Assembly (NCBI GenBank): GCA_036518955.1 | Contig: DATDMG010000533.1 | Coordinates: forward strand, 1-13,522 | Source: DATDMG01 sp036518955 | GTDB taxonomy: Bacteria; Actinomycetota; Actinomycetes; Actinomycetales; Kineosporiaceae | Direction of reading: 5' to 3' | Length of the DNA: 13,522 nucleotides | In this document: one piece after another, positions 1 through 7,485 of the stretch | How positions within the stretch are numbered: the first letter of the stretch is position 1 | How the letters are laid out: each line of letters begins with the position of its first letter | The notes under the pieces: model-generated | Seen by the model: the letters and a program-made list of their open reading frames with translations, nothing else | What the model was told of the DNA's origin: nothing | Databases searched by the model: none | Program-made: the position numbers and the translations under genes

Positions 1-598
1 TGACGCCCTGGATCCGCGCGTCCAGGGCAGGGACGCCGCGGACCCCCTCCATCAGCCCGATCGTGTCACCAGGCTTGAGCACCGACTTCAGGTACTCGCC
101 GGCCGCCTTGCCTCCCTTGACGTTGTCGGTGGCGGCGACGGCGGTCTTCTTCGTGAAGGCGTCGAGGTTGTTGTCGACCAGCACCACCTTGAGGCCCTTG
201 TCCGCCGCGGCGTTCATCGCGGGGATCACCTCGGTCCCCATCGGAGTGATGACGATCGCCTGGAAGCCCTTCGCCACGGCATCCTGGATCTGGGCGGTCT
301 GGCACGGTACGTCCGACGGGGACTTGCAGGAGAAGTAGGTGATGTCCACCCCGCCGTTCTTCGTCGCGTAGGCCTTGGCCGCGTCCTCCATCGCGGTGAA
401 GAAGGCGACCGGGAACTTCGTGATGAAGGCGACCTTCACCGCGCCCGAGGTCGTGGCCGAACCGGACGACGACGCGGCCGCGGACGACGCGGCGCCCGAC
501 GGCGAGGACGACGAACCTACGCTGCTGCTTCCCCCGCAGCCGGTGATCCCCAGGGTCAGGGCACCGGCACCCACCACGAGCGCATGGCGAACTCTCAC
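1..598 (-). CDS. Sugar ABC transporter substrate-binding lipoprotein (partial, C-terminus outside window)
   Basis: Extracellular solute-binding protein of the periplasmic-binding-protein type I (Peripla_BP_4, ribose/fructose-like) family; it would capture a sugar and deliver it to the permease encoded upstream. 199 residues are visible. A short basic N-terminus and hydrophobic stretch end in a lipobox (I18-T19-G20-C21), so it should be lipid-anchored. A Ser/Ala/Gly-rich linker (about 24-52) leads into the domain starting VKVAFITKF. The segment AIVITPMGTEVIPAMNAA (about 114-131) is typical of this fold. The GTG at 598 was chosen because AGGGAG lies 6 nt upstream and the signal peptide begins there. 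It is the third gene of the permease-ATPase-binding protein operon, 78 nt after the ATPase gene. The sugar cannot be told from sequence. Confidence 0.9.
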   Translation of the reverse strand, partial: MRVRHALVVGAGALTLGITGCGGSSSVGSSSSPSGAASSAAASSSGSATTSGAVKVAFITKFPVAFFTAMEDAAKAYATKNGGVDITYFSCKSPSDVPCQTAQIQDAVAKGFQAIVITPMGTEVIPAMNAAADKGLKVVLVDNNLDAFTKKTAVAATDNVKGGKAAGEYLKSVLKPGDTIGLMEGVRGVPALDARIQGV

Positions 599-628
599 GG
601 CTGACTCCCTTGTCGGCTTCTACGGTCT

Positions 629-655
629 GGGTGTGCTGGTCCGGGTGTGCTGGTC
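629..655. repeat. Two-copy tandem repeat, 14-bp period, in the ATPase/binding-protein spacer
   Basis: GGGTGTGCTGGTC occurs at 629-641 and again at 643-655, one base apart. It lies in the 78-nt non-coding spacer between the ATPase stop and the binding-protein start of the importer operon. It could be replication slippage or a short leader element; no function is evident. Confidence 0.7.
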
Positions 656-676
656 AGGTTTCTGTCAGGGCTGTGC

Positions 677-1443
<767 letters not shown>

Positions 1444-1447
<4 letters not shown>

Positions 1448-2544
1448 CGCGTGCTCACCGCCTGGAGGCTGCGGAACCTGCTCTCCAGGTGCCCCCGGAC
1501 GACGTCCAGCTCCACGGCTGCGACGATCACCGCACCGGTGGCCATGTACTGCCAGTTGGGATCGATGCCGAGCAGGTTCAGCCCGTTGCGCATCACGGCG
1601 ATCACCAGCGCTCCGGTGAGGGCGTTGACGACGCTGCCCCGCCCGCCGAGGAAGCTCGCCCCGCCGATGATCACGGCGGCGATGGCGTCCAACTCGGCGA
1701 GCGCCCCCGAGGTCGGCGATCCGGCGTCCGCCCGGCCCATCGTGAGCAGTGCCGCGACGGAGGCCAGGAACCCGCACAGGACGTACACCGAGATCAGTAC
1801 CGACGGTACCGGGATCCCGTTCCGGACCGCCGCTTCGGGGCTGCCGCCGACGGCGTAGATCCACCGCCCCCAGACCATGCCCCGGGTGACCAGGGTGAGC
1901 ACCAGTGCGACGGCGATCACCGCGAGCGTCGCGGTCGGGAACCAGCCGACGTCGCCGCCGCCCGGGATGGCTGCGATCCGGCCGGCACCGATCTCGTCGA
2001 CGACGGGTGGGGCCCCTTGGACGGTCTCGCTGTGCGACAGGTACAGCGCCAGGCCGCTGGCCGCGGTCAGCATCGCCAGGGTCGGGATGAACGGGTGCGG
2101 CAGCCGGCCCTTGACGTAGAGCAGCCCGTTCACCAGCCCGACGAGCAGGCCCGTCACCAGCGCGGCCAGCACGGCCAGCGCAGCCGACCGGTGGTCTCGC
2201 CACACCGTGGCGCCGATGACGGCACTCAGCGAGAGCGTGGAGCCCACCGACAGGTCGATCCCCCGGGTGACGACGACCAGCAGTTGCCCCAGGGCGAGGA
2301 TGCAGATCACCGCGGACTGGTTGAGGACGTTGCCGATGTTCTCCAGGGAGAGGAAGACGTCGGACAGCAGGCCGAGAACCACCATGAGCAGGACGAGAAT
2401 CGCTGCCGGGCCCACCCGCAGAGCGGCCAGGGCGACCAGGAGGGTGCGGTGCCCGGCGGGCCGGGACCGGACAGCCGCACCCAGTTCCTGCGTCGGCACC
2501 TGCCCAGCCGGCGGGGCCAGCGCCTCCCGCCCGTGTCCTGCCAC
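1444..2544 (-). CDS. Sugar ABC transporter permease (BPD_transp_2 family)
   Basis: Integral membrane permease of a CUT2/ribose-type importer, 366 residues from the chosen start. After a polar N-terminal tail of about 40 residues come multiple hydrophobic helices. Family hallmarks are LGQLLVVVTRGIDLSVGS (85-102) and, near the C-terminus, ELDAIAAVIIGGASFLGGRG (284-303). The GTG at 2544 is preferred because GGAGGAG lies 5 nt upstream. An in-frame ATG at 2610 would add 22 residues but has no SD and falls between the -35 and -10 of the likely promoter. First gene of the operon; its stop overlaps the ATPase start by 4 nt. Divergent from the GntR regulator. Confidence 0.93.
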
Positions 2545-2590
2545 GTGCGCTCCTCCCGACGTCGCTCCGGTCCACGCCGGTCGCTGCGGG

Positions 2591-2640
2591 AACCATAGGA
2601 GATCGTTCATTCAATAGTCAATAGAAAATTTCCTATAGGA
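2591..2640. promoter_or_regulatory. Candidate GntR operator sites in the divergent promoter region
   Basis: A perfect 10-bp palindrome TCCTATAGGA lies at 2631-2640, just upstream of the importer -35. A related half-site reads TCCTATGGTT on the minus strand at 2600-2591 and overlaps the importer -10. The two sites are 40 bp apart, about four helical turns, so dimers could bind on the same DNA face. The position between the regulator and the operon it probably controls supports an operator; the match to a known GntR/FCD operator consensus is not established. Confidence 0.45.
2592..2621 (-). promoter_or_regulatory. Probable promoter of the sugar importer operon
   Basis: On the minus strand, TTGACT (2621-2616, 5/6 to the -35 consensus) is followed after 18 nt by TATGGT (2597-2592, 4/6 to the -10 consensus). 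Transcription would begin near 2585, leaving about 40 nt before the permease GTG at 2544. The -35 lies inside a 7-bp tandem repeat, TCAATAG twice, at 2611-2624. The stretch is much AT-richer than its surroundings, as expected for a promoter. Confidence 0.55.
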
Positions 2641-2647
2641 TCGAGGA

Positions 2648-2676
2648 TCGACGACCTGCGGTTGGTCGGTTATGCT
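2648..2676 (+). promoter_or_regulatory. Possible promoter of the GntR gene
   Basis: TCGACG (2648-2653, 4/6 to -35) and TATGCT (2671-2676) are separated by 17 nt on the plus strand. The start would be near 2683, about 20 nt before the chosen GTG at 2705. It is a weak match, offered because position and spacing fit. Confidence 0.3.
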
Positions 2677-2704
2677 CCCGTCACCTACGACAGCGTGGAG
2701 ACCG

Positions 2705-3436
2705 GTGGAAGAGAGCAACCTCGTCGAGGTGGTGCGAGCCAGTCAGGCCGGGCGCCGCCTGACCGAGCGTCAGCCGCTGGTGGACGACGTCCACGACGTG
2801 CTGCTCGACATGGTCATGAACCATTCCCTCGAGCCGGGGGCCCGTCTCAACATCGATGCCATGGCGCGCAGTCTCGGGGTGTCCCCGACGCCCGTCCGGG
2901 AGGCGCTGGCCCGGATGGAGGCGGAAGGGCTGGTGGTCAAGGAGCCGAGGCGGAGCTACCTGGTGGCGCCCCTGATCGGCCTCGACGAGCTGCGGTCACT
3001 GATCGACTTCCGGTTGCTGATCGAGCCGGCCGCGGCCGCCGAGGCGGCCCGCCGGGCGTCCCCCGCCGAGGCGTCCGCCCTGGGGGCCTTCGCGCGCAGC
3101 GGCGGCGCGGGCGACCACAGCGACACCGCCAACCGGCTCGACATGGTCTACGACGCCATGTTCCACGACACGGTCGCCCAGCTGGGCGGCAACCCGTGGC
3201 TGCGTGAGTCGTTGGCTCGGCTGCGCAGCCACCTGCACATGTACCGGCTCTACCACCACGCCCAGCAGGCCGCCGCGACGAAGCCGGAGCACGTGGCGAT
3301 CGCCAGGGCGATCGCCAGCCGGGATCCGGACGCCGCGGCCGAGGCGATGCGCCTGCACCTGACCACGGCGATGCAGCGGATCGACGACGTCTTCGCCTCC
3401 GGGAAGCTGCCGCTGCAGATCCAGCACCAGGGGTAG
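2705..3436 (+). CDS. GntR-family transcriptional regulator, FCD (FadR C-terminal) subfamily
   Basis: DNA-binding regulator, 243 residues, a usual length for FCD-type GntR proteins. The winged helix-turn-helix lies at about 24-90, with the recognition-helix region MARSLGVSPTPVREALARME (53-72). The C-terminal all-helical ligand/metal domain (about 95-223) keeps the expected pattern: D150-x3-H154, H196 (in EHVAIARAI) and H218 (in MRLHL). The start is the GTG at 2705 with GGAG 4 nt upstream; an ATG at 2672 would overlap the possible -10 and has no SD. Divergent from the sugar importer operon, so it most likely controls that operon and itself through the sites at 2591-2640. The effector is unknown, probably the imported sugar or a derived acid. 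Confidence 0.92.
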   Translation: MEESNLVEVVRASQAGRRLTERQPLVDDVHDVLLDMVMNHSLEPGARLNIDAMARSLGVSPTPVREALARMEAEGLVVKEPRRSYLVAPLIGLDELRSLIDFRLLIEPAAAAEAARRASPAEASALGAFARSGGAGDHSDTANRLDMVYDAMFHDTVAQLGGNPWLRESLARLRSHLHMYRLYHHAQQAAATKPEHVAIARAIASRDPDAAAEAMRLHLTTAMQRIDDVFASGKLPLQIQHQG

Positions 3437-3448
3437 GGCCGCCCCCGC

Positions 3449-3538
3449 CGCACCTGCCGAGGAGCACCGCGACACCGGTCACCCGAGCGGGCACACATGA
3501 GCCGACGCGTGCCGGGTACGGGCCGGTCGGCAGGTGCG
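3449..3538. repeat. 12-bp inverted repeat in the gntR/oxidoreductase spacer
   Basis: CGCACCTGCCGA (3449-3460) and its exact reverse complement TCGGCAGGTGCG (3527-3538) are separated by 66 nt, in the 135-nt spacer between the GntR stop and the oxidoreductase start. The spacer contains smaller GC-rich pairings. It may be a terminator or structured leader, or two inverted binding sites ahead of the oxidoreductase gene; the sequence does not decide. Confidence 0.45.
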
Positions 3539-3571
3539 CCGCACGGGAGCCGTCGGCAGCGAGGTGGAGAG

Positions 3572-4876
3572 ATGTCCGGGCATCGGGTCGTGATCGTCGG
3601 GGTCGGTTTCGCCGGGTTCCATGCGGCCCGGGCGCTGGCGCGCACGGCAGGGCGCGCGGTGGACGTCACGGTCGTGAACCCCACCGACTACTTCCTCTAC
3701 CTGCCGCTGCTGCCGGAGGTGGCCGGCGGCGTCCTCGACCCGCGCCGGGTGACCGTCCCGCTGAGCACCACCCTGTCCGGGGTGCGGCTGGTCCTCGGTC
3801 AGGTCGACGAGGTGGACCTGACCGGCGGCCGGGTTCGCTACACCGGCCCGGAGGGGGAGCGCGGGCAGCTGGGCTACGACCGCCTGGTGATGGCCGCGGG
3901 CAGTGTCAACAAGCTGCTGCCGATTCCCGGGGTGGCCGATCATGCCCACGGCTTCCGCGGGATCCCGGAGGCCTTGTACCTGCGCGATCACCTGGTCCGT
4001 CAGGTGGAGCTGGCGGATGCGGCCCAGGATCCGCAGGAGCGGGGTGCCCGGCTGACCTACGTGGTGGTCGGCGCGGGGTACACCGGCACCGAGGTGGCTG
4101 CCCAGGGGCAGCTACTCGTCCGGCAGGTGGCGCGCCGCCATCCCCGGCTGGCCGACCTCACTCCCCGATGGCTGCTCCTCGACACGGCCCACCAGGTGCT
4201 GCCCGGCATGGACGCGCGGATGTCGCGGGCCGCGGAACGGGTGCTCCGCCGCCGCGGGGTCGAGGTGCTCCTGGGCACGTCCATCGCCGAGGCGACGGCA
4301 ACCGGGGTCCGGCTGTCCGACGGCCGGTCCCTGTCCACCCGGACCGTGATCTGGTGCGTCGGGGTGCGGCCAGACCCGCTGGCCGCCGGTACCGGGCTAC
4401 CGATGACCAAGGGGCGCCTGCAGGTGGACGAGTACCTGGCGGTCCCGGGTCATCCCGAGATCCTGGCCTGCGGCGACGCGGCCGCCGTCCCGGACCCGGC
4501 GCGCCCCGGAGAGGTCACGCCGATGACGGCGCAGCACGCGGTGCGCCAGGGCAGCCTGGCCGGGCACAACCTCGCCGCCGCGTTCGGGATCGGCGAGCGG
4601 CGTCCCTACCGGCATCGCGACCTGGGCTTCGTCGTCGATCTCGGAGGGTGGCAGGCCGTGGCGAACCCGCTGCACGTACCGATGTCCGGCCCGCTGGCTC
4701 GCGGTGTCACCCGCGCCTACCACCTGAGCGCGCTCCCCGCCGGACGTGTCCGGACGGCCGCCGAGTGGCTCTTCGCGGCCGTCGGCTCGCGGCCCGTCGT
4801 CCAGCTCGGTCTGGTACCCGGACCGGCCGTCCCGCTGGACACGGACGCTCCGGAGCTCATCCACCCGCCGCGCTGA
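3572..4876 (+). CDS. NAD(P)/FAD-dependent oxidoreductase, type II NADH dehydrogenase-like
   Basis: Predicted two-dinucleotide-binding flavoprotein of the NDH-2 family, which passes electrons from NAD(P)H via FAD to quinone at the inner face of the membrane without pumping protons. 434 residues. The N-terminal FAD motif is GVGFAG (10-15) followed by FHAARAL; the NAD(P)H Rossmann motif is GAGYTG (167-172); the third FAD contact is LACGDAAAV (298-306). The nearby AQHAVRQG (320-327) resembles the AQxAxQ quinone-site motif of NDH-2. The C-terminal part (about 375-420) is only mildly hydrophobic, so membrane attachment would be peripheral. The ATG at 3572 has GAGGTGG 4 nt upstream; an in-frame ATG at 3497 adds a poor Arg/Gly-rich extension. 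It stands alone, with hairpins on both sides. NDH-2 function is inferred; other pyridine nucleotide-disulfide oxidoreductase roles remain possible. Confidence 0.85.
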   Translation: MSGHRVVIVGVGFAGFHAARALARTAGRAVDVTVVNPTDYFLYLPLLPEVAGGVLDPRRVTVPLSTTLSGVRLVLGQVDEVDLTGGRVRYTGPEGERGQLGYDRLVMAAGSVNKLLPIPGVADHAHGFRGIPEALYLRDHLVRQVELADAAQDPQERGARLTYVVVGAGYTGTEVAAQGQLLVRQVARRHPRLADLTPRWLLLDTAHQVLPGMDARMSRAAERVLRRRGVEVLLGTSIAEATATGVRLSDGRSLSTRTVIWCVGVRPDPLAAGTGLPMTKGRLQVDEYLAVPGHPEILACGDAAAVPDPARPGEVTPMTAQHAVRQGSLAGHNLAAAFGIGERRPYRHRDLGFVVDLGGWQAVANPLHVPMSGPLARGVTRAYHLSALPAGRVRTAAEWLFAAVGSRPVVQLGLVPGPAVPLDTDAPELIHPPR

Positions 4877-4889
4877 ACGCAGCCGCCCG

Positions 4890-4925
4890 GACCGCGCCCG
4901 GGAGCATCCCCGGCCGGGTGCGGTC
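4890..4925 (+). terminator. Hairpin terminator after the NDH-2-like gene
   Basis: GACCGCGCCCGG (4890-4901) pairs with CCGGGTGCGGTC (4914-4925) as a 12-bp stem with one G-U pair and a 12-nt loop, starting 14 nt after the stop. There is no U-tract, which is common for actinobacterial terminators. Confidence 0.6.
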
Positions 4926-4950
4926 GCGAGCTGAACCGTGATTACTTTGT

Positions 4951-5013
4951 TAAGATCGCATCACTGTCCAGGTGCGGCGAAGTCCGGGATCGGACAAATC
5001 CAGGGACTTCTTT
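4951..5013 (+). other. Possible -10 element followed by a hairpin and T-rich end (leader or attenuator candidate)
   Basis: TAAGAT at 4951-4956 sits in an unusually AT-rich patch and resembles a -10 box, but no good -35 lies 16-18 nt upstream. About 23 nt later GAAGTCC (4979-4985) pairs with GGACTTC (5004-5010) and is followed by TTTC; the left arm can instead form GTCCG/CGGAC (4982-4986 with 4991-4995). Two mutually exclusive hairpins, one ending in T's, resemble an attenuator. Alternatively it is a second terminator for the upstream oxidoreductase. Confidence 0.3.
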
Positions 5014-5118
5014 CACGTCAGGCGCCGTGGCTGGCCTCGCAGAGTCGGTGTGGGCTCCGATCTATCCGGACGAACACCGGACAGAATCTCCGACCGACAC
5101 GTTCCTTGGAGGACGGCA

Positions 5119-5142
5119 ATGGGCTGGAATCGAAGGCCGTGA
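5119..5142 (+). CDS. Seven-codon mini-ORF (possible leader peptide MGWNRRP)
   Basis: ATG at 5119 has an excellent SD (GGAGG at 5108-5112, 6-nt spacing) but the frame closes after seven codons. It lies 55 nt before the 44-residue ORF. A leader peptide is possible; no run of a single amino acid points to an attenuation mechanism, and the SD could be coincidental. Confidence 0.18.
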   Translation: MGWNRRP

Positions 5143-5197
5143 ATCCGGCGCACCCCTGCGGTGCCGCCCTGTCACGCAGTGGTCACTGGAGAGCCGG

Positions 5198-5332
5198 ATG
5201 ATCGGGAAACCGTGCGCCGTCGACTTCTACCTCTACCTCGCCGCCGCCCTCGTCATGGTCCGTCAGTTGATCCGACGAGCCCGGAAGCGCTACCGGTGGG
5301 ACACCCGCCCCACCACCCGCCGACTCACATGA
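5198..5332 (+). CDS. Possible small membrane protein, 44 residues
   Basis: I do not recognise this product. ATG at 5198 has GGAG six nt upstream. The predicted peptide has a short hydrophobic segment (DFYLYLAAALVMV, about 9-21), followed by a strongly basic tail (RQLIRRARKRYRW and further Arg residues). That layout suggests a single short membrane anchor with a cytoplasmic basic tail. The frame is open further upstream to 5027, but those codons look non-coding and lack an SD. It fills part of the gap of about 600 bp between the oxidoreductase and the membrane protein gene. It could be a chance ORF; conservation would decide. Confidence 0.35.
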   Translation: MIGKPCAVDFYLYLAAALVMVRQLIRRARKRYRWDTRPTTRRLT

Positions 5333-5478
5333 TCTTACCTATTGCCGGTCCCTCTTAGCGCTTCCTTGTGCCGGGATTTGCCGACCCGCACCGAGGCTGT
5401 AGGCGACCGGGGCATCTGACCGCAGCCACGGGCGAGTGGGCGGCGGTCGACTCGTCAGGGCGATCCGCGGAGGTGAGG

Positions 5479-6081
5479 GTGCAGCGTGCTCGACGCGCCG
5501 GCGGCGGTCAGGTCGCGGTGCCCGTCCGCGACGTGGCGCTCGCGGTGGCCGGCACCGTGTTGACCGTGGGCCTGTGCTCCGCCATCGAGTTCACGTCGTC
5601 CACGCGGAGCGACGGATTGAGCTGGTTCGGCGCGAACCGTCGGACCGTCCTGCCGTTCGTCGTCGGGATGGCCGCCGTGGCGGGGTTGCAGTGGCACGCG
5701 GCGGCGCGGCTGCCCCGCACCGGGGCATTGCGCGGGACTCGGTCGCTCCTGCGGGCATCCGCCGTGCTCCTGATCGGGATCCTCGCCACGCCGTACGTCG
5801 TCGGCGTCTGGGTCGAGGCGGTGCACGAGGTACTGGCGGGCGGTCTGTTCCTGCTCCAACTGGTCTTCGCCGTCCGCTACTGGGCGGCGCACCGCACGGC
5901 GGTCCTGGCCGCGTTGACCGTGGTCCAGGTGGTCGCGGGGATGCTGGCCCTGGCCGCCGTGCTCGGCCTCCAGGACGATCTGTTCCACGCGCAGGTGGCC
6001 TTCCAGCTGGCTTTCGGCGCGCACCTGCCGATCGCCGTCGGCCTCGCCGGCAGTGATCATGAAAGGCTCGGGGTGACGTGA
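5479..6081 (+). CDS. Hypothetical integral membrane protein, six predicted helices
   Basis: Not recognised as a named family. 200 residues with a short basic N-terminus, then six hydrophobic segments at about 17-37, 56-76, 91-112, 116-135, 140-163 and 169-190. The loops contain few charges; W108-region residues VWVEAVHE and the pair QDDLFH (165-170) are the most polar stretches near membrane segments. The GTG at 5479 has a near-ideal SD (GGAGG, 5-nt spacing); a GTG at 5473 would overlap that SD, and an ATG at 5368 adds a non-membrane extension without SD. Convergent with the carboxypeptidase gene, the two stops being 44 nt apart. Function unknown. Confidence 0.8.
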   Translation: MQRARRAGGGQVAVPVRDVALAVAGTVLTVGLCSAIEFTSSTRSDGLSWFGANRRTVLPFVVGMAAVAGLQWHAAARLPRTGALRGTRSLLRASAVLLIGILATPYVVGVWVEAVHEVLAGGLFLLQLVFAVRYWAAHRTAVLAALTVVQVVAGMLALAAVLGLQDDLFHAQVAFQLAFGAHLPIAVGLAGSDHERLGVT

Positions 6082-6114
6082 GCACCACTGCTGGCAGGCA
6101 TGATCACGGCCGGC
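6046..6114. terminator. Large imperfect hairpin between convergent genes (possible bidirectional terminator)
   Basis: GCCGGC-A-GTGATCATG (6046-6061) and CATGATCAC-G-GCCGGC (6099-6114) form 16-bp arms with one mismatch, separated by 37 nt that include a small GGTG/CACC stem. The left arm lies within the last codons of the membrane protein gene and the right arm lies between the two convergent stops. It can serve both transcripts as a terminator; the long loop makes this less certain than a compact hairpin. Confidence 0.45.
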
Positions 6115-6125
6115 GGGGCGGGGCG

Positions 6126-7334
6126 TCAGAGCCGGCCGACCCCGGGTGCCCGGGCGGGGGTGGCGGCGAATCCCCAGTCCAGTAGTTCGGCGGTCTGCCC
6201 GGCCGTGTCCGGGTCCGCGGCGATCATCGTCGCGATCAACCGACGGCCGTCGCGCTGGGCGGCACCGATGAAGGACCCCCCCGTCGTCGAGGTCCAACCG
6301 TTCTTCACCCCGAGCGCGCCCGGGTAGGTGGACAGCAGCCGGTCGTGGCTCACCAGCGGGAACGTCCGCCGGGCCGGTGCTCCGGAGGCCGTCCGGGTGC
6401 CGGGCAGTGCCGTCCCGGCGCCCGGGAAGGAGTACGTGCGGGTCTGGACGAGGGATCTCACCCGCGGGTCCGCCAGGGCGGCCCGGCCGAGGACGGCAAG
6501 GTCGTAGGCGCTGCTCGCCTGCCCCGGGGCGTCCAGGCCGCTGGTGTTGCGGGGCACCGTGTCGAGCGCGCCGAGAGCTCTCGCCGTCCGGCGCATGGCC
6601 TCGGTCGCCGCCGCCTGGCCGCCCGCCAGCCGGGCCAGCGCGACCGCCGCGTCGTTCGCGCTGCCCAGGAGCAGGGCGTGCCAGAGGTTGTCGACGGTGT
6701 AGACCGAGCCGGGGACCAGGCCCACCCGGGTCCCGATCACCTGGGCGTCCTCCGCCCGGGCCGGGTAACGCCCGGCGGGGTTGATCAGCGGCATCAGGGC
6801 GAGCGCGGTCAGCACCTTGAGGCAGCTGGCCGGGCCGAGCGGCACATGCGCGTTGCAGGCGGCGAGAACCTGCCCGGTGTCGAGGTCCGCGACGAGCCAG
6901 GCGGTGGCCCGCGAGGTTGGTGGGGCCGCGGTCGCGGCCGGCGTGACGTGGGCACCTGCCGCGGCCAGCGCGGCTCCGCCGACCCGGGACGCCGGTGCCG
7001 GCAGCCGCCGGGACACCAGCTGGGTCCGGCCGCCGAGCAGGTAGCTGTACGACACGCTGGTGGCGCAGGGAACATGTCCGATCGCCATGGCCGCGGTCCG
7101 AGTGGCCGCGGTCCGAGTGGCCGCGGTCCGGCTGGCCGCTGCCGCCGTCCCGGCCGCGCCCGCGTCGATGCTCAGCCCGAAGCTCGCCAGGCTGCCGGCG
7201 AGGAGCCACGCGGTTCCACGCGGCAGTGCGGATCGGCCCGGGACGGAGTGGCCGAGGGGTGCGCCGGTGACCGCCGGGTGTCGGCCGGGGGCACCGTGCG
7301 TGTCCGGGTGGTTCGGTGGCTGTGGCTGTCGCAT
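6126..7334 (-). CDS. D-alanyl-D-alanine carboxypeptidase, peptidase S11 (secreted)
   Basis: Serine-type enzyme that removes the terminal D-Ala of peptidoglycan pentapeptides outside the membrane, limiting cross-linking. 402 residues. The N-terminus carries a long proline-rich lead, then a hydrophobic export signal (about 40-58), then an Ala/Thr-rich stretch with the repeat RTAAT (69-82). Catalytic motifs are SxxK as S170-C-L-K173, SxN as SAN (225-227), and KTG replaced by KNG (344-346) in VKNGWTSTTGG; the KNG form is usual in actinobacterial members. No C-terminal PBP5-type beta domain or amphipathic anchor follows, so it is probably released or held only by its N-terminus. The ATG at 7334 has AGGGTGA 8 nt upstream. 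The SD lies in a potential hairpin (7339-7388). Confidence 0.9.
   Translation of the reverse strand: MRQPQPPNHPDTHGAPGRHPAVTGAPLGHSVPGRSALPRGTAWLLAGSLASFGLSIDAGAAGTAAAASRTAATRTAATRTAAMAIGHVPCATSVSYSYLLGGRTQLVSRRLPAPASRVGGAALAAAGAHVTPAATAAPPTSRATAWLVADLDTGQVLAACNAHVPLGPASCLKVLTALALMPLINPAGRYPARAEDAQVIGTRVGLVPGSVYTVDNLWHALLLGSANDAAVALARLAGGQAAATEAMRRTARALGALDTVPRNTSGLDAPGQASSAYDLAVLGRAALADPRVRSLVQTRTYSFPGAGTALPGTRTASGAPARRTFPLVSHDRLLSTYPGALGVKNGWTSTTGGSFIGAAQRDGRRLIATMIAADPDTAGQTAELLDWGFAATPARAPGVGRL
7088..7132. repeat. 15-bp tandem repeat, three copies, inside the carboxypeptidase gene
   Basis: TGGCCGCGGTCCGAG occurs at 7088-7102 and 7103-7117, with a third copy differing in its last two bases at 7118-7132. 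It keeps the reading frame and encodes the RTAAT repeat in the linker after the signal peptide. Copy number may vary between strains without a frameshift. Confidence 0.85.
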
Positions 7335-7338
7335 GGTG

Positions 7339-7388
7339 GGATCACCCTAGGTCGGCATGGTTCGGCGCGAGTCTTCGCCCGGTGATCC
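7339..7388 (-). promoter_or_regulatory. Potential SD-occluding hairpin in the carboxypeptidase leader
   Basis: On the minus strand GGATCACC (7388-7381) can pair with GGTGATCC (7346-7339), whose first bases belong to the SD of the carboxypeptidase (AGGGTGA). A small GCGA/TCGC stem lies within the 34-nt loop. If transcribed as a leader it could limit translation; otherwise the arms may be protein-binding sites. Confidence 0.3.
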
Positions 7389-7430
7389 GAGGGTGGCCCA
7401 AAGTTGTCGTTCCGTCAGCTCGGCAGGTCA

Positions 7431-7450
7431 GCGGGAGGGTCAGGTCCCGC
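7431..7450 (-). terminator. Possible terminator hairpin after the SpoIIE phosphatase gene
   Basis: GCGGGA (7431-7436) pairs with TCCCGC (7445-7450), 6 bp with an 8-nt loop, 36 nt after the stop of the phosphatase gene on the minus strand. It is short and has no U-tract. The 151-nt spacer 7335-7485 holds nothing else beyond the carboxypeptidase leader. Confidence 0.35.
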
Positions 7451-7485
7451 GGTTCGCCCGCTCGCCGGCCGTTCCGAGCCGCCGG

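Noticed and set aside
2545..2610. ATG at 2610 as the permease start (22 extra residues)
   Set aside because: No SD, and it falls between the likely -35 and -10 of the operon promoter; the GTG at 2544 has GGAGGAG at good spacing.
5455..7209. Long minus-strand open frame across the membrane protein and carboxypeptidase
   Set aside because: Repetitive Arg/Gly/Pro translation without domains; it conflicts with the S11 motifs in the true frame.
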